Below, piece by piece: positions 10,001 to 19,417 of a stretch of 64,000 nt of DNA (its first letter is position 1; each line of letters begins with the position of its first letter). The position numbers and the translations under genes are program-made. Source of the stretch: Stropharia rugosoannulata (Eukaryota > Basidiomycota > Agaricomycetes > Agaricales > Strophariaceae); NCBI GenBank assembly GCA_028532985.1, contig JANCIK010000010.1, positions 2,418,001 to 2,482,000 of the forward strand, in the 5' to 3' direction. Below the pieces are notes generated by a model. The model searched no databases, was not told the origin of the DNA, and was given only the letters and a program-made list of their open reading frames with translations.

Positions 10001-12203
10001 GTACGCCCGCTTTGGGTCAATTCTGTTAACTGAGAGGGAACAGCGGTTCTCACAACCAAAGAGAGAGCTATACGGGCTATTGCGAGCGCTGCAGGCGTGC
10101 TATTACTGGCTCATCGGAGCGCGGAAGCTGGTAGTGGAGACGGACGCCAAATATCTCAAAGGGATGTTGGATAATCCAGGCATGGGACCTAACGCTACCA
10201 TTAACCGCTGGATAGACAAGATCCTTATGTACCACTTTCAGCTGAAGCATGTAGCAGGCAAAACGTTTGGCGCGGACGGTCTGTCGCGACGAGAAGGACA
10301 ACCAGGAGATGAAGAGTATGAGCACTCAGCGGAGGATGATGACCAAGAAGTAGGCCCGCTGGAGTACGAGAAAGTGTATGAAGAGGATCCCGATCCACTG
10401 AGTTTAGAAGAGTTCAAGGACCAGATTGACAACTGCGGAGGGTATCTACAAGCTGGATTCCTCAACGAGTTGTTTGATGGTCCCGCTGAGCCAGCTAGAA
10501 CAGAGGCACATTCGGTTGACTGTTTCCAGTTAGAACTGGAGCAGGCCAGAAAAGAGACGAGAGAAGAACAGCGGACAGTGCGTAACTTACTACAGACAGA
10601 GGAGGTGTCGCCCGCTCAGCGGGCGTACTTAGAGAAATTTGTTCTGGCACATGTAATTCCAGAGTCGAAGATAGATGAGTTGGAAGATGAAGAGTACGAT
10701 GAGCGGAACAGAACATCAGCGGGGAAGGACATGGATGATAAGCTGCCAATGATAAGGTATTGGCTGCAAAATCCCAGTACAAGACCCAAGGATATGAGCG
10801 AGCGGGAGTATCAGAATTTCATCCGCAACGCACGAAACTTCTTCTTAGACAAGGATGGACGGATGTACCGGCACTCAGTGGACGAGGCACATAAGCTGGT
10901 AGTTGATCCCGCTCAGCGGACGCGCATGTTGCGCGCCGCGCATGACAGTTTGGGGCACAGAGGCGCATACGCCACACGCAAACTGCTGATGGAGCGCTTC
11001 TGGTGGCCAGAGCTGGAGCGGGATGTCTACTGGTATGTCAAGACATGCCATGTGTGTCAGCTGAGGCAAAAGACGATCATCCAGATTCCGCGGACAGAGA
11101 CACATACGCCGTCCATCTTCCAGCAGCTACACGCGGACACTATGCACATGTCACCTGCCTCGAATGGGTATAACTACATAGTGCACGGACGGTGTGCGCT
11201 GAGCTCATGGGTGGAAGGTCGTCCGCTGAAGAAAGAGAACGCAAGGGCGATAGCGCAGTGGATGTTTGAGGATATTATCTGCCACTGGGGATGTCTTAGA
11301 GAGATAATCACAGATAACGGTGGACCGTTCCGCGCAGCGCTCAAGTACTTAGAAAAGAAGTATGGTATTACAGGGATTACAATCTCAGCATACAACTCTC
11401 AGGCGAACAGAAAGATAGAGCGGCCCCATTGGGACATCAGACAAATGTTGTGGAAAGTGTGTGGAGGTACCGAGGGCGCACATAAGCGCTGGAGCAAGTT
11501 CTTCTACCATGTGCTGTGGGCGGACCGCGTTACAGTGCGCCGCGGATTTGGGTGTTCACCCTTCTTCATGGTCACTGGCGCGCACCCAATACTACCGCTG
11601 GACATCGCTGAAGCGACGTGGCTGGTCAAGTTACCAGATCGGGTACTTACCACAGAGGAGTTAGTAGGGTATCGTGCGCGCGCGCTGGCCAAACATAGGG
11701 ACACAGTGGAGGAGATGCGTCAGCGGGTGTCGAAGATAAAGCGGGATGCTATCAGAGAGTTTGAGCGAAAACACTCCGCTAAGATTAGGGACTATGCGTT
11801 CAAACCCGGCGATGTCGTACTGATGCGTAACTCTGGCATTGAGTCCAGCTTAAATCGCAAAATGTTGGCGCGCTGGAATGGACCATACATTGTTATCGCG
11901 CGGAAGGAAGGTGGCGCTTATCTAGTCGCTGAGCTGGATGGGTCGGTGCTGAAAGACAAAGTTGCAGCATTCCGCTTAATACCCTACTTTGCCAGGCGCC
12001 AGCTGAAGCTGCCAGCGGACTTAGACGATATCATTGATCAAACGCGCGAGAACCTCAACAAGATGATGTCAGCACCAGACTACGAGCCGGCCATACCTAA
12101 AGACTATATCTTTGATGAACCAGGAGTGGCTTCAGGCAGCGGTCAAGTCTCAGCGGACGAAGAAGATGATGATGAGGATGGGTGGGCGGAGCCCGATGCT
12201 TAG
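7051..12203 (+). pseudogene. pol of element A: RT, RNase H, integrase; frameshift and solo-LTR insertion
   Basis: ATG at 7051 overlaps the protease stop (TGATG). The reading begins MRQGEVALMF. About two bases are missing near 7300-7340 relative to B, giving an early stop at 7347. The frame resumes at 7466. Reverse transcriptase carries PYIDDVPI at about 8192-8216. A B-family solo LTR splits the gene at 8219-9433, and the frame resumes exactly after it. RNase H follows (AVDTSWRA; VETDAKYL). Integrase has an HHCC finger (HDSLGHRG ... CHVCQ) and D-D-E residues in HADTMHM, ITDNGGPF and KIERPHWD. A GPF/Y-like C-terminus (KPGDVVLMRNSG, WNGPYIV) and an acidic tail complete it, with no chromodomain. 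Ends TAG 12203. Confidence 0.88.
8219..9433 (-). repeat. Solo LTR of the B family inside pol A (1215 bp)
   Basis: On the plus strand it starts TGAGAGGTC and ends CCCTGTCA, the reverse complement of a TGACAGGG...GACCTCTCA LTR. It is flanked by a 4-bp direct repeat, CCGC (8215-8218 and 9434-9437). Comparison with pol B shows that removing the LTR and one CCGC rejoins the pol frame. It is rich in TGCGC/GCGCA (13 sites by hand) and has retained its CpGs, so it looks young. Confidence 0.93.
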
Positions 12204-12223
12204 AAGCGCAAAGTAGAAAAGGA

Positions 12224-12249
12224 GACCACAATAGAGTATATTGGGTAAA
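12224..12249. promoter_or_regulatory. Conserved element between converging pol and aORF4
   Basis: pol and aORF4 end tail to tail with 120 bp between them. A 26-bp core is nearly identical in B (50152-50177). It contains the near-palindrome CAATANANTATATTG followed by GGGTAAA. It may act in two-way polyadenylation or as a protein site. The role is inferred. Confidence 0.5.
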
Positions 12250-12323
12250 CTAAAGGAGAAAGGTACAAAAGAAACTAGCTAAGGGCCACTTTGAGGCGCT
12301 CAGCGGAGTAATTAAGAGGGCCA

Positions 12324-13637
12324 TCACTGCGGCGCGGGCTCCTCAGCGGGGCTGGTCCCAGTCAAATCCAAGCTGCGCTGTAAAGTCTCTAACTCTTTAA
12401 CAAGCAGAGCGCGGCGCTTCAGGATGAAGTCAATCTTGTGCAAGTCACAGATGATCTCAGCTTGCAAGTCTCCGATGAGACGGCGAGTGACGAGCTCGGA
12501 TGGGTTCCCGGTGTTCAGCGGTTCCTTAATGAGGTTGGTAGCAGCGTCGAGACAGGCATTGACTTTGTCATTCGAAAGAGTAAGATTGGTACCTAAAAGA
12601 AGATGAAGTAGTTCAGCGGACGCAACAGAGAAGAGTGAGGGCAAAGAGCGCACCCTGTACAATGAAAGGAGAATCGGCGAAAGTAGGAACGCCGTCAGCG
12701 CCGAGACGGGCCTTCTTAGAGGAAGCGTCGTGGAACGGTGTGTCGCGCGGAGAGCGCCGGTTGTCAGAGGAGCAGAGTGTCATGCCGCGGCCAAGCGCAC
12801 GAGTGCGATGTCCGCTGGCCTCAGTGCGCTCCCGCTGACATAGAAGTAAGAAAGTAACGAGGGAGGGAAGACGCAACAGAACGAACCTGACGAGGGGTGT
12901 CGGGAGGAGGCGCTGAGCGCTTCTTCGAAGGACTAGGCTCTGGGGTATTCTGGCAGCTAGGTACTCCGCCCTCAGTGGCAGCCTCGATCTTGTCATCGAG
13001 GGCCATCTTTTTAAGGAGGAGGTACAGCTGCATGTTAGTAATATCTAAAGAGAGTGAAGGAAGTCAGTCACACCTTGTCATCATCGGAATCGGGGGATGA
13101 GGTACCTCCAGGGGCAGAGACCGTCTCAGGATCGGCAGCGGAGCGCGAGAGGAGACGAACGTTGCGCTGAGCGGGCGGTTAAAAGAAAATAAAAGGCAGC
13201 AAGTGCATAGCGTACTGGTCCAGTGGGAGTATGCATGCGCTGACGCGAGGCAGCAACTTTCGCTTTAAAACTTGCTCATGCAGAGTGATAAAAGCGTTGG
13301 CAGCAGGAGAGAAAGTGCGGAAGTGGTGATCCGCCTCTAAGGAGGTGTAGATGGCACGCATCTCGTTGAGAATATCAACAGCCTCGCTGTTATTAATGAT
13401 ACGAGTAATGCCGCCGTGGGGATCACGCCAGCGGTTCTAAAAAGTTCGAGTGGTCAGCGGAGTAAAGGACCCAGCGGACCAGCTGAGTGTTGTGCGTACT
13501 AAGTCAATAGCCAGAAGCTCGAGGCTCCCGGTATAGTTGGAAGGCATGGCGGAAGCCAAGCCTCTGATATCTTGGATTAATGCCAGCTGATGCTTGACAT
13601 TACTAAAGTTGTACAGCGGAGCGGGTGCGTTGGACAT
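12324..13637 (-). pseudogene. aORF4 of element A: six-exon antisense gene with a 2-nt insertion
   Basis: Exons from the minus-strand start are 13637-13500, 13436-13216, 13166-13106, 13044-12887, 12834-12654 and 12592-12324. All five introns are GT-AG, 49-63 nt, and match the exon structure of B aORF4. The exon sum is two bases over a multiple of three. The surplus sits near 13262, where A reads two bases longer than B, so this copy is frameshifted. Without it the protein would be about 341 aa. It starts MSNAPAPLYNF, has a basic Pro/Ser-rich centre (PSPSKKRSAPP; SKKARLG) suggesting nuclear localisation, and a helical C-terminus (RRLIGDLQAEIICDL). I do not recognise the family. Confidence 0.7.
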
Positions 13638-14089
13638 GAGTGGCTGAGTGATTGAAAGTATGAGAGTGGGGCATATATATAGGCTCAGCGGAGTGCAGAG
13701 GACCTAATGAGGGGCGGCCAGTGGCGAGGAATGTGGCATCCCAGCGGACCAGACTCCCAGCGGAGTTATGGTATGAACGCTGGAGGTAGAAACAGACCAC
13801 CACATGCAGGCTCGCATAAAACGGGGTGCAGAGCGGGAGCAATTGGTAGACGAAATGAGATCCAGCAGAGAGGCGCGCCTAGCTGAAAGCACTGAGCGGA
13901 GGCTGATCGTGTGATTACCGCATTTGGAAAAATTATGTCCGAATCAGGTATTGGCACCGACAATACATAGTGCCTAACTAGATACTTGTCATTTCAAATA
14001 GCTATGGAGGCACCACATGTAGAGCCATTTACTCTGGTTACTGTGACAAGGGTATTCTACGAAGTAAACCAAGGAAGGGGCGTAATACC
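13638..14089. other. Intergenic region between aORF4 and aORF3
   Basis: It holds the aORF4 promoter (TATA at 13671-13682) and the region downstream of aORF3. CAGCGG words recur near 13690-13770. I see no coding sequence. Confidence 0.4.
13671..13682 (-). promoter_or_regulatory. TATA box of aORF4 (A)
   Basis: On the minus strand this is CTATATATATGC, about 35-45 bp upstream of the aORF4 ATG. A counterpart, ACTATATAAGAT, lies at 52721-52732 in B. Confidence 0.5.
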
Positions 14090-14634
14090 TCAAACATCCT
14101 GACATAATCCTGGTCTCAGCACAGCGGAGAAGGAAGAGAAAAGGGGACAGACGGGGAAGAAGTCCTCCTGGTAGAAATGCTGGGCGGCATAATGGAGGCG
14201 TTGAAAGTGTTCGGTGTGATTAAGAACGCCGTAGCGCTCAGCGTCGTTGGTACCACACAGGCGAAGCACAAGTTCGGTGTAATACAGCTGAGCGCAGAGA
14301 TGAGAAAGAAGCAGTGAATGACAGGTGGACTCGGTCAGCTCTAGGCCGCGCTGCGCGGACTACTCAGTGGGAGTACATGGACAGCGGAAAAGGGGCTTAC
14401 GGCGTGATCTTGAACTCGGTTGAGCAGCGGGAGGCAGACGCTCATAGGTAGCTGTTCCTCCACAGCGGAGTCCAGGATATAGTGAAGGGCAGTTACATAT
14501 ATCCGGCAGACTCGAGCTAGGTCGATGGGAAGGATAGCACTCAGCGGACGCCTGGGCAGAGCGTCGAGACGAAGGATGCGAGGATCTGAATGGGCAACTA
14601 ACAAGAGGTTACTCTCAGCGGACAAAGAGGGCAT
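14090..14634 (-). CDS. aORF3 of element A, two exons, 164 aa, unknown function
   Basis: Exon 1 is 14634-14401 (78 codons) and exon 2 is 14350-14090. The intron is 14351-14400 (50 nt), starting GTAAGC and ending CGCAG. B aORF3 has an exon 1 of exactly the same length and the same splice phase. The protein starts MPSLSAESNLLL. It contains LPRRPLSAIL and CRIYVTALHYIL, then a shared block around CAQLYYTELVLRLCG and QRLHYAAQHFYQEDFFPV. It is predicted soluble and helical, with no known motif. The start is only 63 bp from the aORF2 stop, so the two could share a transcript, though a TATA-like box lies between them. Confidence 0.7.
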
Positions 14635-14660
14635 GTTTACGTATAGAAATACAAGGGATA

Positions 14661-14670
14661 GAATTATATA
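14661..14670 (-). promoter_or_regulatory. TATA box of aORF3 (A)
   Basis: TATATAATTC on the minus strand, 27-36 bp upstream of the aORF3 ATG. B has GTAATATATATGG at 53741-53753. Confidence 0.4.
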
Positions 14671-14697
14671 CGCAGAGTGCCAGCGCAGCGGGACATC

Positions 14698-15166
14698 CTA
14701 ATCAGAGCTGACGTCGTCTACGACGAGCGCGGCATTGGGATCGACTTCGCGAATTTCGGCCTCATTTCGTTCGGAAGAAAGCAGCGGGTGGAAGGGCATG
14801 CCCAGATGACTGTATCGGTCAAGAATGCATAGAGCGGCATTACTGAGTAAGCGAGGATCGAAATGATCATCGCTGAACTTCCTGAGCACGGGCTTCAGAA
14901 ACACGACGGTCATGAGGAACGCCAGGAACTGGCGATTAAAGTCGATGAATCTCAGCGGAAGGGCGATGCGGTCCTGTGGAGATGGTCAGCGGAGGGGACT
15001 CTATGAAACGGAGCCTTACCAGCGCGCAGACAACGGCCTGCGCTGACTGCAAAGGCAGGTGAATCGTAGTTTCAGCGGAGTCTTCGTTGAGCTCAGCATG
15101 GACAGCCAGCTGTTTGAGGATGGAGGTGAACTGGCGTGCAACATTGGTACGCTGGTAGCGTTGCAT
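14698..15166 (-). CDS. aORF2 of element A, two exons, 140 aa, unknown function
   Basis: Exon 1 is 15166-15020 (49 codons) and exon 2 is 14973-14698. The 46-nt intron (14974-15019) starts GTAAGG and ends CCACAG. The B homologue has the same phase and an almost equal length (142 aa). The protein starts MQRYQRTNVARQFTSILKQL. The best conserved part is FSDDHFDPRLLSNAALCILD followed by RYSHLGMPFH, and it ends with an acidic tail (ALVVDDVSSD). It is helical, with no transmembrane segment and no family I can name. The ATG was chosen because the upstream in-frame ATG lies on the far side of the TATA box. Confidence 0.7.
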
Positions 15167-15619
15167 GACAGGTGGGATAAAAAGGAACAAAGAGCTGGTC
15201 AACTGAGGACAGTTGATTTTATAGTGAAGGGGAGAGAGCCCGCAAAAAAATATGGCAGTGGAGCACATGTGGGGAAAAAGAAGTCCACTGAGCGGACCTG
15301 AGAAGAAGATAAAAGTATACCAGCGAACACTCAGCAGAAGAGAAGTCAGCGATTGCTCAGCTGAGAGGAGTCTATAACTTGAAGGGACTTGAGGAACTTC
15401 AAACTCACTTCAGACTCACACAAAGAAGACAAGAACAAAAGAGGCATATTTGATTATAGCAATATCTAATTTACTTTACATATGCCAGATAAAGTAATAA
15501 GGAGCAGGAGAACAAGAAGTATAGAAAAGAGAAATAAGGGCCCCAAGGCCTGACAACCGGCGGAAGCGTGCGCCTGACCTCAATCCCCCTCCGCGGGAAC
15601 CTCGGCGGCGTCTACCTCG
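15167..15619. other. Intergenic region between aORF2 and aORF1
   Basis: It holds the aORF2 promoter and the region downstream of aORF1. About 40 bp at 15193-15236 resemble the polypurine-tract region before LTR A2 (17963-18006). No coding sequence is supported. Confidence 0.4.
15211..15223 (-). promoter_or_regulatory. TATA box of aORF2 (A)
   Basis: On the minus strand this is CTATAAAATCAAC, about 45-57 bp before the ATG. B has ACTATAAATT at 54301-54310 in the same context, with GGACAGTTGA on the plus strand. Confidence 0.55.
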
Positions 15620-17578
15620 CTAGGGACGCGAAGGAGTCAAGAAGGTGCGAACCACAGCGGGGGCTTTGCCTTTGGAAGCAGTAGTGAAGGGCTCGAGGCG
15701 CGAAGTGCTCGCGAACGGAGTGGCGGGAAGAGAGCGTTCCGCGGGAGTTCCTCGCTTGGATGAACGATCCCGTGAGCGTTTGGCCTTCTCTGCTGCGATG
15801 ATAGCGTCAGCCTCTTCAGCTTGGCGGAGGGCCGCGTCCTCGAAAGCTTGAGATTCGGCTGCATTGAAGGCTTCTAGAGTTATAGCCTGATCAGGCTGGG
15901 GGGCGGGAATGAAGGTGGTGGGGTCAAAGCGCGGGTGCTTTGGGTCATAGAAAGAGGCGGGGGCAACGATGAGGATCTTCCACGACGGCGGGGCACAAAG
16001 AGAGGCGTAGGCCTCGTGCAAGCGGTTGAGGTCAAGGCAGCGGAGCGCGTCGAATGTTTCGCAATCACGGCGCGGGCCAATAATGATCCCGGTGGGAAGA
16101 GTGAGCGCCATGGCGCGCGCCAGCTGTGAAAGTTCAATTAGTTGACCAAAGAACATGCGCTCAGCGGAGCGGCGCTGCTCTTCAGCCACACGAGCCTGCT
16201 CCGTGTAGGCGCTGAGGCGAGCGAAGCCAGACAGAAGGCCTGGAAAGAAAGATTATAAGTCAGAATGATAGATAGTGACGGAAAGTGGACTTACTGGTCA
16301 GAGAAGTACGATGCCACAGGGAGGAGTCTTCAATCGTTTTGTCGACCTCCGCGGGCTCGCAACAGAAGAGGCATTTTCCCTTCTGCTGGGTACTGCAAGT
16401 GCAGCAATTCCGTGCCCACCCACGGCAGATGCACTGATGGAGGCCTTCGTTTATACGAGCGTTGAAAGGACGCGCGCAGTGGTTGCACACCATTCCTCGC
16501 TGGGGAAGAGTAAACAAGTCAATAAAAATAAAATAAAATAAAAAGCCCAGCGGGCAGATGAGACACGCACGATAATAGCGCCTTCGAGGCGGGACTCGGA
16601 AGGGAGCATGCTCATATCAATGGCGTCGGGGAGGGGGGCACCAGCCAGGGCAAGCTTCGCAGAAAACACAGGAGGCAGGACGTCGAGAATCGGGTAGGTA
16701 GACTTGTAAGCAACCTTGTTACTGTCGGGACGGGTATTCGTGATCTCCTCGATTCTGCTGTCAGTCAGGGCCAAAGGAGGGCCGCCAGCGGAGCGGACGA
16801 AAGAAACCCCCGCTGAGGACTCGAGATCCGCCTGGGCTGTGGAAAGATCAGTAAAGAAAAGGGCAAGAAGGGCGTCGAGAAGAGACATACCAGCAATAGC
16901 GGCACTGGCAGCCAGTGCAGCTGGGCGCTGACGTTTGATTGGCTTGGGGAGTGGCGCGGAAGGAACGACGACAACAGGGGGAGTGGGAAGGCGCTTCCGC
17001 TTATCCTTGCGCACAGCGGGCGACGGAGATGAGGGCCGCTGAACTTCGTCGTCGGAAATCATAATGACATCTTCTACGGCAGGGGCAGCGCTAAGCAAGA
17101 GGGGATCGGGGGAGGGGTGAGGAGCGGAACCCAACAGCGGGCGGGGGCCAGGATTGTCGGTACCGTCCCACTGGGTGGGGAAGGCGGTTGCGAAGAATTG
17201 GAGATAAGAAGCCAAGGGCTGGTAACCGCTGGTAAACCAGCGACGCGCTTGCAGCTTCGGAGCAAGAGAAGGGTCGTCCGCGATGAGCATGTCGGCCACC
17301 GCAGAAAGAAGGAAGCACAGTTCGCGTACCCCGCTGTGGTAAAGGCCGTCGGAGCAATGGACACTCAGGTGGTCTTCGACAGTGTTGTCAATGACCCCCC
17401 GGAGATCCTCCAGACGAGCCAACCCATCATCGGAGAGGTCATCAGCGCCGGCCAAGATTTCAAATTCTTGATAGATGGCGAGCGCAGGGCAGAGTCGACG
17501 GAAACGATCCTGGGCGTCCAATTGTGCGTCCGCGCGCTCTTGAGCACGGCAGCGGCGGTCGAAATTCTTGAGAGACAT
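15620..17578 (-). CDS. aORF1 of element A: four-exon gene for a 592-aa Cys-rich protein
   Basis: Exons are 17578-16891, 16836-16571, 16499-16295 and 16239-15620. Introns of 54, 71 and 55 nt are all GT-AG, and exon lengths sum to 593 codons with stop. The N-terminus (MSLKNFDRRC) is helical. Residues from about 170 are Pro/Ser-rich, with VIMISDDE, which fits a SUMO-interacting motif, and basic clusters RKDKRKRLP and KPIKRQRP that look like nuclear signals. Exon 3 carries a Cys-rich module (CNHCARPF ... CICRGWARNCCTC ... CLFCC), probably zinc-binding. The C-terminus ends Ser/Lys-rich (ASKGKAPAVV). Element B keeps the order, the Cys pattern and three matching introns. Nuclear DNA- or chromatin-binding is an inference. 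Confidence 0.75.
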
Positions 17579-17996
17579 AGCAGCGAAGAAATTAGAAGAG
17601 CGTGCAGGTGGTCTGCAAACGAGGGAAGAAAGGGAATGAGCATCAAGGGAAAGCCAGACCCCTGCTTATAAACGATAACGCTCGCACTATGGAGGAATTT
17701 TCTGGAAGATAAACTACAGTGTGGCGGCGTCACATAAACTTTCAGGCAATCTACATAGAGGGCAGGGGTTTAGAAGCAGCGGCACGAAGGTGAAAAGGGG
17801 AAAGAATATCCTTAAACGGAGAAAGAAACAGATAACAATGAAAGTGGGTATCGGAGACGACCGAGAGCTAAAGATAGGCAAATAGGCGCTGGGGAAAGCT
17901 GAAAATAGAAAATGAGGTGCTAAAAGTAGACGCGGGGACAGTACTAGGTCTAAAAATACAGGAGGAGCTTGACTGAGGACAGTCAAAATTTTTAGT
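17579..17996. other. aORF1 promoter region, next to LTR A2
   Basis: This 418-bp stretch lies between the aORF1 start and the polypurine tract. Apart from the TATA-like box I see no feature and no coding sequence. Confidence 0.4.
17661..17672 (-). promoter_or_regulatory. TATA-like box of aORF1 (A)
   Basis: TTTATAAGCAGG on the minus strand, 83-94 bp before the aORF1 ATG. It is identical in the upstream copy (1887-1898). Confidence 0.45.
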
Positions 17997-18006
17997 GAAG
18001 GGGAGA
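17997..18006 (+). other. Polypurine tract of element A
   Basis: GAAGGGGAGA immediately precedes LTR A2 and is the expected plus-strand primer. Confidence 0.65.
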
Positions 18007-19417
18007 TGACAGGCCTGCGTTTACACCAGGACTGTAAGTGGTCACAGCGGGCGTCTTGGGCTGGAGTGCAGGGGTGCAGCGGAGCGGTGACTAGCCTGGT
18101 CAGCCGTCTCAGTGCTCAGCGCGTGCATCACAAATCATCACGTGTGTGCTCAGCAGGCGATTGTGTGGGGTTCAGCGGACTGTACGGGCCACAAGTACAC
18201 AGTTGAAGTACCTGGAATAGCTGTCAGCGGAGCACATAACGGTTACTGTCTTCTCAGCGGGAGACAGGAGTACAGCTGAGCGGAGAATATCAAAGGCGAC
18301 GAGCAGGACTGTGTGTAGACGGCGTCTCAAAGGGACTCAGCGGAACACATTACAAAGGCGAAATTTGCCTAAGTCCACTCGTCAGGTGACCGTGGTGTGC
18401 GCGCTGGAGCGTGTGATGCCCGAGGGAATGAACAATGCACACAGCACGGACTCCGCTGGGGAACTTTGGCAACGGTGACCAGACCTCGATGACCAAGAAG
18501 GAACCGCCCAGCGGAGTTTAACGGCGTCTCTCGGCGGAGGCTGGCCACACAACGGGGTCAGGTCGCGCTCAGCGGAGTAGCCATCAAAACGCCCAGCGGA
18601 GGCACATGTGCTCAGCGGACCTTTGGTCCGGCGTTGCTAGTATTTACTCTCCACCTAAATTAGTACACAGCGCGCGTCTATATAAACTTGTAATTGTAAC
18701 TACGGAAATCAAGCAATTGTCTACCCACTAGATCTGTGTGTTGGGCTCCGTCCCAGACCGTCAGCGGGCTGTGTTTAGCTTTTGTTAGGGTCTTTACTGT
18801 GAAGTTATTGTGAATCATAGAAGTTTTGGATAGCTTCTGGCCACCGGGTCATTTGGAGAGCTCAGCGGTCAGTGCAACCGTGTACGAAAACTCGCGCTGT
18901 AGTGTTTTGTGAATTGAGACTGCACCACCGGGTGAACGAGGTTCTGGATAGCCTCAGCGGAATAGGACTTTGGACAGTCCCAGCGGAACGACTTTGGATA
19001 GTCAGCAGAGCGAGGCACAATTGGAATACCAGCTTGTGTGAGCATCTGCATCAGTCACCGGACCTCAAACCCACTCAGCGGAATAAGCCCCGCAGAGCCA
19101 CCATCAAAACTACACATTACTATCGATACCCGGCGCTCAGCGGAGGTCGCCCAGACATTAATCTGAGACTTCTAGAATTAAACCCCTCCTTAGAAACGAA
19201 CTTGCAGGCACTGTACAGCGGACATCTGGACTGAACTTACGAGACTCTCAAACATCACAGTCCGCTCAGCGGAGAGGACCAGGAGAAGCGTAGACATCTA
19301 TAATCCGTTTAGCTGAAGAGCGTCGCTCGATCTAAGGGATACTAGGATCTCACTCCACTGGGGTTGTGTGTGTTGTGTTTCTTGTGATTCGAGTCTAGCC
19401 CCGCGGCAGACCTCTCA
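18007..19417 (+). repeat. LTR A2, right long terminal repeat (1411 bp)
   Basis: TGACAGGCC...GACCTCTCA. It is nearly identical to LTR A1, with small differences (an extra GC at 18402, GGGGAGTC shortened near 18867, two changes near 19240). TATATAAA lies at 18679-18686. The right end abuts Gypsy-2 pol sequence at 19418. Confidence 0.93.
18679..18686 (+). promoter_or_regulatory. LTR A2 TATA box
   Basis: TATATAAA at the same place as in LTR A1. Confidence 0.55.

Larger units (their letters stand above)
2233..19417 (+). mobile_element. Element A: Ty3/Gypsy retrotransposon with four antisense cargo genes
   Basis: The order is LTR A1, primer-binding site 3647, gag, protease, pol (RT, RNase H, integrase) to 12203, then aORF4, aORF3, aORF2 and aORF1 on the minus strand (12324-17578), polypurine tract 17997-18006 and LTR A2. 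Total length is about 17.2 kb including a 1.2 kb inserted solo LTR. The pol order RT-RNase H-integrase and the CCHC Gag place it in Ty3/Gypsy, and I see no chromodomain. The left flank is another A copy and the right flank is Gypsy-2, so no target-site duplication can be read. gag, protease and pol all carry lesions, so this copy is not autonomous as it stands. Confidence 0.88.

Noticed and set aside
13045..13073. 29-nt intron in aORF4
   Set aside because: It leaves the next exon out of phase. A 61-nt intron (13045-13105) with a proper branch site fits both A and B.
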